Under the pieces are notes generated by a model. It did no database searches. It was not told where the DNA came from and saw only the letters and a program-made list of their open reading frames with translations. A DNA stretch of 35,658 nucleotides from Pseudoalteromonas sp. NBT06-2 (GTDB lineage Bacteria; Pseudomonadota; Gammaproteobacteria; Enterobacterales; Alteromonadaceae): assembly GCF_002276045.1 (NCBI RefSeq), contig NZ_NQMR01000073.1, positions 1-35,658 on the forward strand, read 5' to 3'. The translations under genes were made by a program, and so were the position numbers. Each line of letters begins with the position of its first letter. Within the stretch, counting starts at the first letter, position 1. This document shows, one piece after another, positions 1 through 9,225 of the stretch.

Positions 1-330
1 ACGTTTTTCATTTTTGTATAAACCAGGCGCAATAAAACCCCAAATTTGATGCAAAATGAAGGGGAAGGCCAAAAACAGCGAAACAAATAGTGTTAGTTTA
101 AAAGGGGCAAAAAATGGAGAAGTTACATCTGTTGCTATCATGCTTGTGCCTTGCGGTAAGTTTGAAATTAAAGGCTCTGCCACAAAACTGTAAATGTCAT
201 TAGCAAAATATACTAAGGCAATAAATATCACAAGAATCGACAAAATTGCATGAACAAGTCTATTTCTTAATTCAACCAAATGGCCTATAAAGCCAGATTG
301 GCTTTGTGATGTGTCTTTCTCATTTGTCAT
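1..330 (-). CDS. tatC: Sec-independent protein translocase TatC, N-terminal part (cut by window edge)
   Basis: TatC is the polytopic inner-membrane receptor of the twin-arginine translocase, which binds the RR signal peptide together with TatB. Translating the minus strand from the ATG at 328-330 gives 110 codons in frame to the window edge. The start is [20 protein letters not shown], followed by the family-typical LRNRLVHAI stretch, a first membrane helix, a periplasmic loop ([13 protein letters not shown]), and the FAPFKL / [22 protein letters not shown] signature. The start overlaps the 3' end of tatB by 11 bases, which suggests translational coupling. The C-terminal part (about 140 residues in known TatC proteins) lies outside the window. 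Identification is confident from these motifs and the tatABC order. Confidence 0.96.
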   Translation of the reverse strand, partial: MTNEKDTSQSQSGFIGHLVELRNRLVHAILSILVIFIALVYFANDIYSFVAEPLISNLPQGTSMIATDVTSPFFAPFKLTLFVSLFLAFPFILHQIWGFIAPGLYKNEKR

Positions 331-637
331 TTTTAGATTCTTTTTCACCTGTTTTTTTGTAACTATGGGTAACCGATTGGGCTGCTTGATTTAGTTCGTC
401 TAATGAACTTTGAAGATCCTGCGATAAGTTTTTCATGCCTTTTTCTTCAGCCTCTTTTAGGTTGTTATGAAGCTCATGCACTCTAAGCTCTTCATTTATC
501 TCTGATTGTACAGATTGACCAAATTGTTTGGCTGTTTTGACCCAACGGCTTACTGTGCGTATTGCAATAGGTAAACGTTCAGGGCCTAAAACTACTAGAC
601 CTACGATAAAAACAATAACCAGTTCCCAAGCGCCCAT
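320..637 (-). CDS. tatB: Sec-independent protein translocase TatB
   Basis: TatB is the inner-membrane partner of TatC in the Tat receptor complex. The 105-residue product has the typical N-terminal transmembrane helix (residues 3-18, [19 protein letters not shown]), the conserved GPERLP hinge and an amphipathic helix ([17 protein letters not shown]). A charged, glutamate- and lysine-rich tail follows. It is clearly shorter than E. coli TatB (171 aa), mainly in the variable C-terminal region, so this is probably not a functional truncation. It starts 2 bases after tatA ends, overlaps tatC by 11 bases, and belongs to the ubi-tat operon block. Confidence 0.95.
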   Translation of the reverse strand: MGAWELVIVFIVGLVVLGPERLPIAIRTVSRWVKTAKQFGQSVQSEINEELRVHELHNNLKEAEEKGMKNLSQDLQSSLDELNQAAQSVTHSYKKTGEKESKNDK

Positions 638-639
638 AG

Positions 640-870
640 TTAGGCCTTATCTTTTTCTTTAGCTTTTACATCAGCATTTGTAGTATCTTTTTTTTCCTGA
701 TGATTAATTGATTCAGTTTTTTTATCTTCCTCAGAAACTGCTTTTTTAAAACCTTTTATTGCGCCACCTAAATCACCACCAATATTTTTTAGTTTTTTTG
801 TGCCAAATAAAAGCACGATAATGGCTAATATAATTAATAAATTCCAAATACCAATTCCACCAAGACCCAT
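640..870 (-). CDS. tatA: Sec-independent protein translocase TatA
   Basis: TatA forms the oligomeric conducting element of the twin-arginine translocase. The 76-residue product shows the short N-terminal membrane helix ([19 protein letters not shown]), the FGTKKL hinge and the amphipathic helix [19 protein letters not shown], followed by a lysine/glutamate-rich soluble tail. An AGAGGA-like ribosome site (AAGAGGA) lies about 7 bases before the ATG at 868-870. It sits 72 bases downstream of ubiB, as in enterobacteria, and is followed directly by tatB. The TatA/TatB assignment rests on order, the FGTKKL hinge (TatA) versus GPERLP (TatB), and length. Confidence 0.95.
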   Translation of the reverse strand: MGLGGIGIWNLLIILAIIVLLFGTKKLKNIGGDLGGAIKGFKKAVSEEDKKTESINHQEKKDTTNADVKAKEKDKA

Positions 871-942
871 AATATATTCCTCTTAAAATAATAATAACTT
901 AATCTATTTAGATTTTTCGACGTAAATTATGCTGTTTATACG

Positions 943-2547
943 CTAAAGTTTACGCCAAGCAGCAATAAAACTAAAGCAGGCAATGCTGCCAGTAATAATT
1001 GATTCTGTTTCTTTATTTGAAACAAATAGCAAGGCAGTAACAATAAACCCAGCACAAGATACCATAGCTAATAATATGGGTTTTTGATTTGGCACTTTTT
1101 TTTCATTGTTTTGCAGCTGGTTTTGCTGTTTTAAGCTTAAATAAATGAGATCCGGTAATTCTGGTAATTTTTCAGCCCAAAATGGAAAGTTGGTTTTTAT
1201 TTGTTTTAAAACCGACATAGGACCCATTTGTTCTTTAACCCAGTCTTCAAGGAAAGGTTTGGCTGTTTTCCATAAGTCTAGTTGTGGATATAGTTGCCGG
1301 CCTAAGCCTTCAATGTAAAGTAGCGTTTTTTGTAGTAATACTAATTGCGGCTGTACTTCCATATTAAAGCGACGAGCAGTATTAAATAGATTAATGAGCA
1401 CTTTGCCAAAAGAGATTTCAGCAAGCGGTTTTTGGAAAATTGGCTCTAATACTGTGCGAATGGCAAATTCGAAATCTTCAATACTTGTATCAGCAGGTAC
1501 CCAGCCCGAATCTACATGTAATTGAGCTACTTTTTGATAATCACGATTAAAAAAAGCGATAAAGTTTTCTGCTAAATAGCGTTTATCTTCTTTGTTTAAA
1601 GTACCTACAATACCGCAATCTATGCCAATATATTTAGGATTTTCAGGTGTTTCTCTTGAAATAAACACATTTCCGGGATGCATATCTGCATGAAAAAAAC
1701 TATCCCGAAATACTTGGGTGAAAAACACTTCTACACCACGCTCTGCAAGTAATCCCATGTTAGTATTTTGTGCTTCCAGTTCAGCAATATCAGAAACTGG
1801 AATACCATAAATTCGCTCCATGACTAAAATGTTTTTCCGACTATAGTCACTATATACATGAGGTATGTAAAGTGATTCTGAGCCTTCAAAATTACGTTTA
1901 AGCTGCATGGCATTAGCGCCTTCACGTAGTAAGTCAAGTTCATCAATAATGGTTTTTTTATAACCTTTGATGACTTCAATTGGTTTTAATCGTTTACCAT
2001 CAGGAATAAATTTACTGACTAGCACTGCCAAATCCTGCATTAATTTAAGATCGGAATGAATAACAGGCTCTATATCTGGACGAATGACTTTTATGACTAT
2101 GTCATGATGCTCATTATCACTTTCTTTAAGTCTTGCTGTGTGTACTTGCGCTATGGAAGCTGATGCTAAAGGCTGTACATCAAAGTCATCAAATAAATCT
2201 GAAATATCAGTTAAATTTAATGCGTCTTCAATTAACTTTTGTGCTTGCTCACCTGGAAATGGTAATACTTGATCTTGTAATAAAGCAAGTTCTTGTGCGA
2301 TATCATCAGATAACAGATCGCGACGTGTTGATAGCATTTGACCAAACTTGATCCATACAGGGCCTAAGCATTGCAATGCGAGCCGTAACCTCTGTCCCGA
2401 GCTTTTTTCCTTGTGCTTGTTTTTCAACCAAAACACAGAGAGACGTAATGGGATATAAAACCAAGGTCGTACATGTTTTGGGATCAGTTCATCTAAACCA
2501 AAATGTAATAGGGTTTGGACTATTTTATATAATCTGGCAATCCGCAA
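943..2547 (-). CDS. ubiB: UbiB, atypical kinase-like ubiquinone biosynthesis regulatory protein
   Basis: UbiB is an ABC1/ADCK/UbiB-family membrane-anchored atypical kinase/ATPase needed for ubiquinone biosynthesis. The 534-residue product (E. coli 546) has the family KxGQ motif in [14 protein letters not shown] (K67-Q70). Further on come the ExD region ([11 protein letters not shown]), the catalytic-loop-like [12 protein letters not shown] and the DFG-like IGIDCG. Two hydrophobic helices end the protein (about 494-532). The start is a TTG at 2545-2547. An in-frame TAG stands two codons upstream, so no earlier start is possible apart from an adjacent ATT, and an AAAGGA ribosome site is correctly spaced for the TTG. 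It lies 73 bases after ubiJ and 72 before tatA. Confidence 0.96.
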   Translation of the reverse strand: MRIARLYKIVQTLLHFGLDELIPKHVRPWFYIPLRLSVFWLKNKHKEKSSGQRLRLALQCLGPVWIKFGQMLSTRRDLLSDDIAQELALLQDQVLPFPGEQAQKLIEDALNLTDISDLFDDFDVQPLASASIAQVHTARLKESDNEHHDIVIKVIRPDIEPVIHSDLKLMQDLAVLVSKFIPDGKRLKPIEVIKGYKKTIIDELDLLREGANAMQLKRNFEGSESLYIPHVYSDYSRKNILVMERIYGIPVSDIAELEAQNTNMGLLAERGVEVFFTQVFRDSFFHADMHPGNVFISRETPENPKYIGIDCGIVGTLNKEDKRYLAENFIAFFNRDYQKVAQLHVDSGWVPADTSIEDFEFAIRTVLEPIFQKPLAEISFGKVLINLFNTARRFNMEVQPQLVLLQKTLLYIEGLGRQLYPQLDLWKTAKPFLEDWVKEQMGPMSVLKQIKTNFPFWAEKLPELPDLIYLSLKQQNQLQNNEKKVPNQKPILLAMVSCAGFIVTALLFVSNKETESIITGSIACFSFIAAWRKL

Positions 2548-2620
2548 AATCTATTTCCTTTCATTATAGAGAAGGTATCTCTGTAGCATGGTTGAGCTTT
2601 GTTAAATCAGGGGAAAGCTC

Positions 2621-3229
2621 TTAAATTACGCTTTGCATCAAAACGTTTATTCTGTGTTCTAATAATTCAAGATCACTTTTTAATTGTCTATTGTCATTTT
2701 TAAAAATGGTTAATTCAATAGGGTGCATTGCTATTTTAAGTTCGTCTTGCAAAGTATGTTGTGTGGTTGACTTTAGTTTTTCTACTAGTTTTTGTTTTTG
2801 CGAATACAGTGATGTGATACCTTGTGTCACTCTGTGACTCATGCCATCACCAAGAATATGAGAAAGTTGTTCAGGCCAATCTATATCTACCTGTGATAGT
2901 GCACGACTGTAAGTTTGCGCTAATTGGATATCACCTTCTAAATCGAGTTTCCCTTCTCTAATTAATTTTGTGATTTTTGCAGGATCTTTTAACTTTAATA
3001 ATGTTTCTATGCTAGCGCAAATAATACAATCAGCTTGCTTTTCATCTGTGGTTAAAATTATAAATTTTTCACCTGTATATAATAAAATAAAATCTTGTTG
3101 CCAATCTTTAATGCTTAGTTGTAATTTTTTGTGCTTGATAGCACTTAAATTAAAGTGAAGTTGAGGCGATAATTTTATTGTTTGATTTAAGATTGATTCG
3201 ATTAAGGTGATAACTAGCTGGGATAGCAT
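2621..3229 (-). CDS. ubiJ: UbiJ, SCP2-domain ubiquinone biosynthesis accessory protein
   Basis: UbiJ is a lipid-binding accessory factor of the soluble Ubi metabolon. The 202-residue product begins MLSQLVITLIESILNQTIKL and carries an SCP2 (sterol carrier) type domain over about residues 15-115, including the acidic patch KLKDPAKITKLIREGKLDLEGDIQLAQ. A long charged C-terminal helix follows (ELTIFKNDNRQLKSDLELLEHRINVL), which looks like a coiled coil. Length matches E. coli UbiJ (201 aa). Its position between ubiE (51 bases upstream) and ubiB is diagnostic, because SCP2 domains alone are weakly conserved. Confidence 0.93.
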   Translation of the reverse strand: MLSQLVITLIESILNQTIKLSPQLHFNLSAIKHKKLQLSIKDWQQDFILLYTGEKFIILTTDEKQADCIICASIETLLKLKDPAKITKLIREGKLDLEGDIQLAQTYSRALSQVDIDWPEQLSHILGDGMSHRVTQGITSLYSQKQKLVEKLKSTTQHTLQDELKIAMHPIELTIFKNDNRQLKSDLELLEHRINVLMQSVI

Positions 3230-3279
3230 ATTGGTTCCCTAGAAAGTAAAGGCGAGATCACTCGCCTAAAAATTTTAAC

Positions 3280-4038
3280 TTAGTATTTAAAACCACGATG
3301 CAAAGCAACAATACCACCTGTTAGGTTTTGGTAGCTTGTTTGCTCAAAACCAACTTGTTCCATCATGTCTTTTAATGTCTCTTGATCTGGATGCATGCGA
3401 ATTGATTCAGCCAAATACTGATAAGATTCACTATCGTTAGTAACTACTGAACCTATTTTTGGTAAAATGTTGAACGAATAAAAATCGTAAATTTTAGTTA
3501 ATAATTCATTATCAGGCTTGGTGAATTCAAGGACTAATAAACGGCCTCCGGGTTTTAATACGCGAAACATAGATGCAAGAGCTTTATCTTTATCGGTAAC
3601 ATTACGTAAACCAAATGCAATAGAGATAATATCAAAGCTATTATTAGGAAAAGGCAGTGCTTCAGCATTTAATTGTACATATTCAATATTGCCTACGCGA
3701 CCTTGATTTCTTAATTTTTCACGACCTACTTTTAACATAGAGTCATTAATATCGCCTAAGATAACTTGCCCTGTCTCACCGGTAATTTGGCTGAATTTAG
3801 AGGTTAGATCTCCAGTACCACCAGCTAAATCTAAAATTTTATGACCTTTTCTCACACCTGAACTTGCGATAGTTTGACGTTTCCAAAGACGATGAATACC
3901 CATTGACATCAAATCGTTCATAATATCGTATTTTGCAGCAACAGAATGGAAAACTTCTGCAACCATGCCTACTTTCTCTTTCTCATTGACTGTTTTATAA
4001 CCAAAGTGAGTTGTATTGTCTTGAGTTTGTTTCATCAT
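3280..4038 (-). CDS. ubiE: UbiE/MenG, 2-polyprenyl-benzoquinol/demethylmenaquinone C-methyltransferase
   Basis: UbiE is the SAM-dependent C-methyltransferase of ubiquinone (and, where present, menaquinone) synthesis. The 252-residue product (E. coli 251) has the N-terminal signature [25 protein letters not shown] and [18 protein letters not shown]. It also has SAM motif [11 protein letters not shown], the post-I acidic residue in GDINDSML, and the C-terminal [20 protein letters not shown]. Two consecutive ATGs (4036-4038 and 4033-4035) share a GGGA ribosome site, so either could be used. It is the first gene of the minus-strand ubi-tat block, with 177 bases separating it from the upstream GGDEF gene. 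Confidence 0.97.
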   Translation of the reverse strand: MMKQTQDNTTHFGYKTVNEKEKVGMVAEVFHSVAAKYDIMNDLMSMGIHRLWKRQTIASSGVRKGHKILDLAGGTGDLTSKFSQITGETGQVILGDINDSMLKVGREKLRNQGRVGNIEYVQLNAEALPFPNNSFDIISIAFGLRNVTDKDKALASMFRVLKPGGRLLVLEFTKPDNELLTKIYDFYSFNILPKIGSVVTNDSESYQYLAESIRMHPDQETLKDMMEQVGFEQTSYQNLTGGIVALHRGFKY

Positions 4039-4090
4039 TTTTCCCTATCCAATGCGAGAGATATTATCCTTAATAGTTTACTTGATTATG

Positions 4091-4130
4091 TATACCCATG
4101 CTAGCTCAAGATCTATGGCTAATGGGAATA
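4091..4130. repeat. Decayed palindromic relative of the TATACCC repeat family
   Basis: The segment begins TATACCCATGCTAGCTCAAG, which matches the terminal repeats of the MITE-like elements at 13954, 17370 and 20789 apart from an extra G. It ends with a rough reverse complement (TAATGGGAATA), so the whole 40 bases forms an imperfect palindrome. It lies upstream of ubiE and downstream of the GGDEF gene. Most likely it is a minimal or decayed derivative of the same repeat family. It could also act as a weak hairpin at the 3' end of the GGDEF transcript, but there is no T tract. Confidence 0.5.
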
Positions 4131-4215
4131 TGTTCTAATTAGGGAGGAGGTTATTTTATTAGAGAAATACATATATGAGAACAAAAAAGCAGTGTATTGT
4201 TCTTGTGAATAAGCT

Positions 4216-5226
4216 TTATTTTTTGAAATGTTGGATAACGGTATTTTTACCGGCTTGTTTTGCTTGCTCAGTAGCTGAGGATGCTTTACGAGTTAAGTGA
4301 TTTAGCTCTTCGTTCGGTGAAATTTGTGCTATACCCATAGAAATAGTGATAGTGGGTAGCCTGCGACCTGTTCTAGAGCTTACAAAACGAAGTTTTTCAA
4401 CACCGCTTCGCATCTTTTCGGCAATTTCAGTAACAACCGTCAATTCTAGTTCAGGTAATATAATTAAAAACTCTTCTTGCTTTGTTCTTACGGGTAAACC
4501 ACTTTCTAATACGTAAGATTTTACTTTTGAAGCTATTTTATTGAGTACTACATCACTTATTATATGACCGTACCTACAACTGAAATCATTGAAGTCATCA
4601 ATGCTAATATTGATCGCACAAAGAGATTTATTTTCATCGATCCATAACTGGGCTTGTTCAATCATATAATTTTGCTTAAACAGTCCTGTTAAAGGGTCTT
4701 TATGTGTGGCTTGTTTTAATGCTAATAGTTTTTGTTTGGTTTTTTTTGTTTCAGTTTGCGCTTGCATTAAATTATCTTGTAATTTAAGTTGTGATGTTTT
4801 TAATTTATGACTGGCATCGATGATGCTAGCGAGGACTTGACGAGATTCTGTAAGATTATTTTCATCTATAGATAAAAGAGAACTATCTAATTGGGCAATA
4901 TATTGGTTTATTGCTAGGCTACCTTCAGTTGTTAAGGTTTCTATATTATTAACAACTTTTGTAACGCCTTTTATTAACAGATCTTGAGATTTTTGTTCTT
5001 GAGATAAATGACGTTGATATAAGTTCTCGAGGATAAAATCATCCAGTGGTTGCTTATTAGAAATACAAAGTGCTATCTCTTTATTTAACTCTGCATTATC
5101 TGCAGAAATATAAGCATATGCCACATGATAATTAATCGGATGAGGGGCGAGTTGATGCTCTTCTAAAAATAGACAAAGCCGAGTCATTTTATCTTGAGCC
5201 TGTGCCATAGGATCGTGGTACTTCAT
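4216..5226 (-). CDS. GGDEF-domain protein with degenerate active-site motif
   Basis: The 336-residue protein has an N-terminal all-helical region (about 1-170, coiled-coil-like at 140-172) and a C-terminal GGDEF (diguanylate cyclase) domain from about 173. The domain opens with KDPLTGLFKQ (DPLTG 177-181). The metal/nucleotide segment INISIDDFNDFSCRYGH is partly kept, but the signature loop reads TKQEEF (248-253), so both glycines of GG(D/E)EF are replaced. No RxxD inhibitory site precedes it. Family knowledge says loss of these glycines usually abolishes c-di-GMP synthesis, so this is probably a c-di-GMP/GTP sensor or scaffold rather than an active cyclase. The sequence lacks membrane helices and PAS/GAF signatures that I can recognise. 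Confidence 0.85.
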   Translation of the reverse strand: MKYHDPMAQAQDKMTRLCLFLEEHQLAPHPINYHVAYAYISADNAELNKEIALCISNKQPLDDFILENLYQRHLSQEQKSQDLLIKGVTKVVNNIETLTTEGSLAINQYIAQLDSSLLSIDENNLTESRQVLASIIDASHKLKTSQLKLQDNLMQAQTETKKTKQKLLALKQATHKDPLTGLFKQNYMIEQAQLWIDENKSLCAINISIDDFNDFSCRYGHIISDVVLNKIASKVKSYVLESGLPVRTKQEEFLIILPELELTVVTEIAEKMRSGVEKLRFVSSRTGRRLPTITISMGIAQISPNEELNHLTRKASSATEQAKQAGKNTVIQHFKK

Positions 5227-5492
5227 AATTATCCAATCAATAAATTTGTAGCTGTTTCTCAGCTAAATAAGAAAACAAATATCAATCCATGAGTTATTTC
5301 ACCATTAGAAAACAAATTTGAATATATTGGAATAGTTTTAGCTAATAATTATGTAAAACCAGAATAAAGTGGGAGTTTATTAGCTCATAAGTACTTGCTT
5401 TGGGTAATAATGACTCACTTTTTGTTTACATCCTATAATGTGGGTTTATGTCGTATTTTTCTTTTTTAGCAATTTCATTTGGAGTAGCCTAA

Positions 5493-5513
5493 ATGAATCG
5501 GTGGAATAAATGA
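5493..5513 (+). CDS. Possible six-codon leader peptide overlapping the DUF885 gene start
   Basis: An ATG at 5493 preceded by GGAG (spacing about 8) opens a six-codon reading frame (MNRWNK). Its TGA overlaps the ATG of the next gene as ATGA at 5510-5513. This arrangement can couple translation of the downstream gene, whose own ribosome site (GGTGGA, 4 bases before the ATG) lies inside the leader. It may be chance; nothing else supports a function. Confidence 0.3.
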   Translation: MNRWNK

Positions 5514-7279
5514 GAGTAGAGATGGAAAAAAAAATAAATAACATATTAATTTCTGGTGTATTAACGCTAGTTTTAACTGGCTGTAATTTAACGGCATCAA
5601 ATCAAAATAACAACTTTACTCAGTTAACTGAGCAGATAATCGATTATCGTAAAAGTATAGATACCTATAGTACTAAAGAAGGTATAGATAACCATTTTCT
5701 ACCGGATTTATCACCTGAGTTTTTATTAGCAAAAAATGAAAAACTTACACAAATATTAACCAAATTAAATGAGTTAAATTCAGAGAAAATGAGTGCCGAT
5801 AATAAGATCAACTTAGCGATTATAAAGGCCCAAGTACGCAATACTTTAGATGAATATCGCTTTAACGCGCACTTTATGCCACTTACCTCTGAATTTGGTT
5901 TTCATTCATCTATGTCTTTTTTATCTTCTCGTTCGGATTTTTCAAATAAACAGGGTTACGATTTATATCTGAAGCGCCTTGCTGATATTCCTAGATACTT
6001 TTCAGAAAATATTTTTTGGATGAAAAAGGGTATTGAAATTGGTTTTACACAACCTAAAATCGTGCTTAATGGTTATGAAAATTCGATAACGACATTTATT
6101 AAAGATGATCCTGAGCAATCTAATTTTTATGTTCCCTTTAAGGAAAATAAAACGAACTTAAATAAAACTGAGTTTGCATCTTTACAACAACAAGCTAAAA
6201 AAATTATTAAAACTCGAGTTATTCCTGCATACCAAAATTATAAAACCTTTTTTAAGCAAGAATATTATCCCGCAGCTAGAAATGAGATAGGTGTTTCTAC
6301 CACTGAAAATGGGGAGTTGTTTTATAAAAATAGAGTAAAACATTACACTACAACTGAAATGTCTCCTGTAGAAATTCATCAATTAGGTTTGAAAGAAGTC
6401 GCTCGTATTCGTGCTGAAATGCAAGTCATTATAGAGCAGATAGGATTTGAAGGTGACTTTGCTAAATTTGTAGATTTTTTACGTACGGACCCTCAGTTTT
6501 ATGCAAAAACACCTGAAGAGTTATTAAAGGAAGCATCGTTTATTTCTAAAAAGATTGATGCTCAGCTACCTAAGTTGTTTCATACATTGCCACGAACACC
6601 TTATGGTGTGGCTCCTGTACCTAATAGTATTGCTCCTAAATATACAACGGGTAGATATATCGGTCCTAGCAGAGATGACCAACCCGGTTATTATTGGATA
6701 AATACTTATGGTTTAGATAAACGCCCACTATATGTATTAGAAGCATTGACTTTACATGAGGCCGTGCCTGGACATCATTTACAAATATCACTTAATAGTG
6801 AGCTTGAAAATTTACCTAGTTATAGACAAAATGCTTATATTTCAGCTTTTGGTGAGGGGTGGGGGCTCTACTCTGAATGGTTAGGTTTAGAAGTTGGCTT
6901 TTATCAGAACCCTTATAGTAACTTCGGTCGTTTAACTTATGAGATGTGGCGCGCAGCGAGACTTGTTGTTGATACTGGTATGCATATGTTTGGTTGGAGT
7001 CGCGAGCGAGCGATGAAATTTATGAAAGATAATACGGCACTGTCTTTACATAATGTAAAAACTGAAACGGATCGTTATATTTCTTGGCCTGCGCAAGCTT
7101 TATCATACAAAATAGGTGGGTTAACAATTAAGCGTTTACGTAAAGAGGCTGAAGAAAGTTTAGGTGAAAAATTTGATGTAAGAGAGTTCCATCATCAAAT
7201 TCTTAAAAATGGTTCTGTACCATTATCTATATTAGAGCAGCAAATCGCTTTATATATTGAAGAAACTAAACTTAAATAA
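5510..7279 (+). CDS. DUF885 family lipoprotein, putative zinc-dependent peptidase
   Basis: This 589-residue protein belongs to the DUF885 family of presumed metallopeptidases. The N-terminus is a lipoprotein signal (hydrophobic stretch, then LVLTGCNL, with the LTGC lipobox Cys at residue 25), so it is probably anchored in the outer membrane. The family's metal motif is present as LHEAVPGHH (H416, E417, H422/H423), followed by the conserved GEGWGLYSEWLG (448-459) and YQIGG-like YKIGGLTIKRLR near the C-terminus. The start at 5510 overlaps a tiny upstream frame; an in-frame ATG at 5525 is an alternative. It is a single transcription unit by position. Substrate cannot be inferred from sequence; peptidase activity is inferred from the family. 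Confidence 0.88.
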   Translation: MRVEMEKKINNILISGVLTLVLTGCNLTASNQNNNFTQLTEQIIDYRKSIDTYSTKEGIDNHFLPDLSPEFLLAKNEKLTQILTKLNELNSEKMSADNKINLAIIKAQVRNTLDEYRFNAHFMPLTSEFGFHSSMSFLSSRSDFSNKQGYDLYLKRLADIPRYFSENIFWMKKGIEIGFTQPKIVLNGYENSITTFIKDDPEQSNFYVPFKENKTNLNKTEFASLQQQAKKIIKTRVIPAYQNYKTFFKQEYYPAARNEIGVSTTENGELFYKNRVKHYTTTEMSPVEIHQLGLKEVARIRAEMQVIIEQIGFEGDFAKFVDFLRTDPQFYAKTPEELLKEASFISKKIDAQLPKLFHTLPRTPYGVAPVPNSIAPKYTTGRYIGPSRDDQPGYYWINTYGLDKRPLYVLEALTLHEAVPGHHLQISLNSELENLPSYRQNAYISAFGEGWGLYSEWLGLEVGFYQNPYSNFGRLTYEMWRAARLVVDTGMHMFGWSRERAMKFMKDNTALSLHNVKTETDRYISWPAQALSYKIGGLTIKRLRKEAEESLGEKFDVREFHHQILKNGSVPLSILEQQIALYIEETKLK

Positions 7280-7290
7280 AAAGTAAATAT

Positions 7291-7326
7291 GGCTGCTTCA
7301 TAGGTAGGAGAGTAAATGAAGCAGCC
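7291..7326 (+). terminator. Inverted repeat after the DUF885 gene
   Basis: A perfect 11-base inverted repeat (GGCTGCTTCAT ... ATGAAGCAGCC) with a 14-base loop lies 12 bases after the stop codon. There is no T tract after it, so it is at best a weak intrinsic terminator or an mRNA 3'-end stabilising stem. The remaining bases up to 7570 show no gene that I can support. Confidence 0.45.
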
Positions 7327-7570
7327 AGAGATCCCCCCGGCCTGTTATCGTTGACAGTATCGCACTCATAGATCTTATGAATTTAAATTGCCCTTAGGTC
7401 GATAGCTTTGTGTCCTAAGTTTTCACTAAGTTTGCCTTCACTTACTTAAATAATTCTTTTTTGATTTAGTAGGTAAACCGATAACTGTCATGGTATTAAC
7501 TGTAATAAATTGATTCTTTTTAAGTCTTCTAGTAGCCTAACTAGTAATATTATTTAAGCTAATCGAATCA

Positions 7571-8632
7571 ATGCATCTGTTATTTAAAAAGTTTTTATCT
7601 AAGGTTCGTAACCATATCGACCAGTTAAGTTGGCCTACAGTTTTATTTTCTGTTTTGGCTCATGTGCTTTTTACTTGGCTTTTATTATGGTTGGCGAATG
7701 AAAAAGAACTGATTTCATTTAATCATTTTATTTATTATTACATAGTAACAACCTCTACCGTAGGATATGGTGATTTCAGTCCAGTAACAGACTTAGGAAA
7801 GTGGTTTGTTGCACTTGGGCAAATTCCTATTGGATTGGCACTTTTTGGGGTCTTTTTAGGAAAGACAGGGCAAACAATTACACAGTTGATAAAAAAAGCG
7901 ATGACAGGCGATAAAAATTATTCTCATTATGATAGCCATATTATTATTTTTGGCTGGCACAAAACGCGAACAGCTAAAATGATTCAATACATATTGGCTG
8001 ACAACAAACGAGAGCAGCGACAAATTTTGTTAGTTGTAATGGATGATATGACGCATCCATTTCTAGAAAACCCACAAGTGGACTTTGCAAAATTAACCAG
8101 TTTTACCGATAAAGAACAACTTAATCGTGTTGGTTTAGATAAAGCAGATAAAGTGATTATAGATGGTAAAGATGACGATCAAACCTTTACTACTGCTTTA
8201 CGTATTAGCAAATTAGTTAAAGCAACGAGTCATATTTGTGCATACTTTATAGATGAAACAAAAATAGAAATGCTCAGAGAGCACTGTATTAATGTGGAAT
8301 GTAGTAGCTCTAAGTCAGCAGAAATATTAGTGCGCTCTATGCAAGATCCTGGTTCAAGTCGTGTTCAGGAGGAGTTATTATCAACGCTCACTGGTGATAC
8401 CCAATTTAGCATTGAAGTACCTAAGCTATCTCAATCGCTTAACTTTGAAAAAATTTTTCATTATTTTAAACATCGGCATAATGCTATTTTATTGGGGGTG
8501 GCTGATAATAGTATTGGTGACAACTTAATCTTAAACCCTGAGTTATCCTATGAAATTAAAAATGGTAATATTTTGCATTACATCGCTGAAAATAGATTAC
8601 TGATCAGCGAAATCAGTTGGTCTGAAATTTAG
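7571..8632 (+). CDS. Two-helix potassium channel with RCK/TrkA-N domain
   Basis: The 353-residue protein has a first membrane helix (about 22-42), a pore helix, the K+ selectivity filter TTSTVGYGDFSPV (TVGYGD 63-68), a second membrane helix (79-97), and a cytosolic RCK/TrkA-N Rossmann-like domain from about 123 (SHIIIFGWHKTRTAKMIQYIL). The glycine-rich loop is unusual, reading GWHKT rather than GxGxxG, so the nucleotide or ion ligand of the gating ring is uncertain. The C-terminal part (about 270-353) resembles a further regulatory lobe. No convincing ribosome site precedes the ATG at 7571, so the exact start is less certain than the identity. It appears monocistronic. Confidence 0.9.
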   Translation: MHLLFKKFLSKVRNHIDQLSWPTVLFSVLAHVLFTWLLLWLANEKELISFNHFIYYYIVTTSTVGYGDFSPVTDLGKWFVALGQIPIGLALFGVFLGKTGQTITQLIKKAMTGDKNYSHYDSHIIIFGWHKTRTAKMIQYILADNKREQRQILLVVMDDMTHPFLENPQVDFAKLTSFTDKEQLNRVGLDKADKVIIDGKDDDQTFTTALRISKLVKATSHICAYFIDETKIEMLREHCINVECSSSKSAEILVRSMQDPGSSRVQEELLSTLTGDTQFSIEVPKLSQSLNFEKIFHYFKHRHNAILLGVADNSIGDNLILNPELSYEIKNGNILHYIAENRLLISEISWSEI

Positions 8633-8751
8633 GTGTGTTATGAAATACGTGAAATTGGTTTTTATGCACAGACAATCCAATTATATATTTAGATTATGAA
8701 TCTTAACTTTAAATCAAACAAGAATTGATTTATTCAAATTAGAAAAAATTG

Positions 8752-9018
8752 TTATCTGATTTTAATTTTAGGATTTAAATTGACTTCACCTTCAAAATCA
8801 ATAGTGGCGATGGTATCGTCACAAATAGCAATTGCTAAGTAAGTACCGTCGGAAGCGCGAGTAAACGCTAAACGGTAACCAAATTGGTTTAATCTATTAA
8901 GAGCGACTTTTTGAGCTAAAGTGAGTATATTCCATATCTCATTAGTATCAGATATATTATTGAACTGTCTACGATCTTCAGTTACAGAGTTTGTATTATA
9001 TTTAGCTAATGCTACCAT
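8752..9018 (-). CDS. Small unknown protein (88 aa)
   Basis: I do not recognise this protein. The start is placed at the ATG 9016-9018 because AAGGAG lies 6 to 7 bases upstream of it. A longer frame back to 9048 has no such site. The product begins MVALAKYNTNSVTEDRRQFN, has no signal peptide or membrane helix, and ends with an alternating hydrophobic strand region (TYLAIAICDDTIATIDFEGEVNLNP). That region suggests a small beta-containing cytosolic protein. It stands alone between two plus-strand genes. Confidence 0.65.
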   Translation of the reverse strand: MVALAKYNTNSVTEDRRQFNNISDTNEIWNILTLAQKVALNRLNQFGYRLAFTRASDGTYLAIAICDDTIATIDFEGEVNLNPKIKIR

Positions 9019-9225
9019 ATAACTCTCCTTAAATTTGTGTCCATACAATTTTATGAAGGAATGATAATTATTTTACACTAGAAAAGCTAGTATAATTTAT
9101 GATCAAGTGGTCAGAGTTCATAAAATTTCCCGATCTGCATTTATCTAGTATATTTATTCATTGATAGTCAATTCAAATGTAAACGTGTATTTTATTGAAA
9201 TAACTTATTTAATAATCATGAAACT

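Noticed and set aside
4178..4290. 41-codon plus-strand frame with a signal-peptide look (MRTKKQCIVLVNKLYF)
   Set aside because: It overlaps the C-terminal coding region of the GGDEF gene on the other strand, and no ribosome site was seen.
9060..9080. Fur-like sequence (ATGATAATTATTTT) and ACTAG palindrome between the 88-aa gene and yedI
   Set aside because: One half-site is poor and the spacing to any TATAAT box does not make a promoter.
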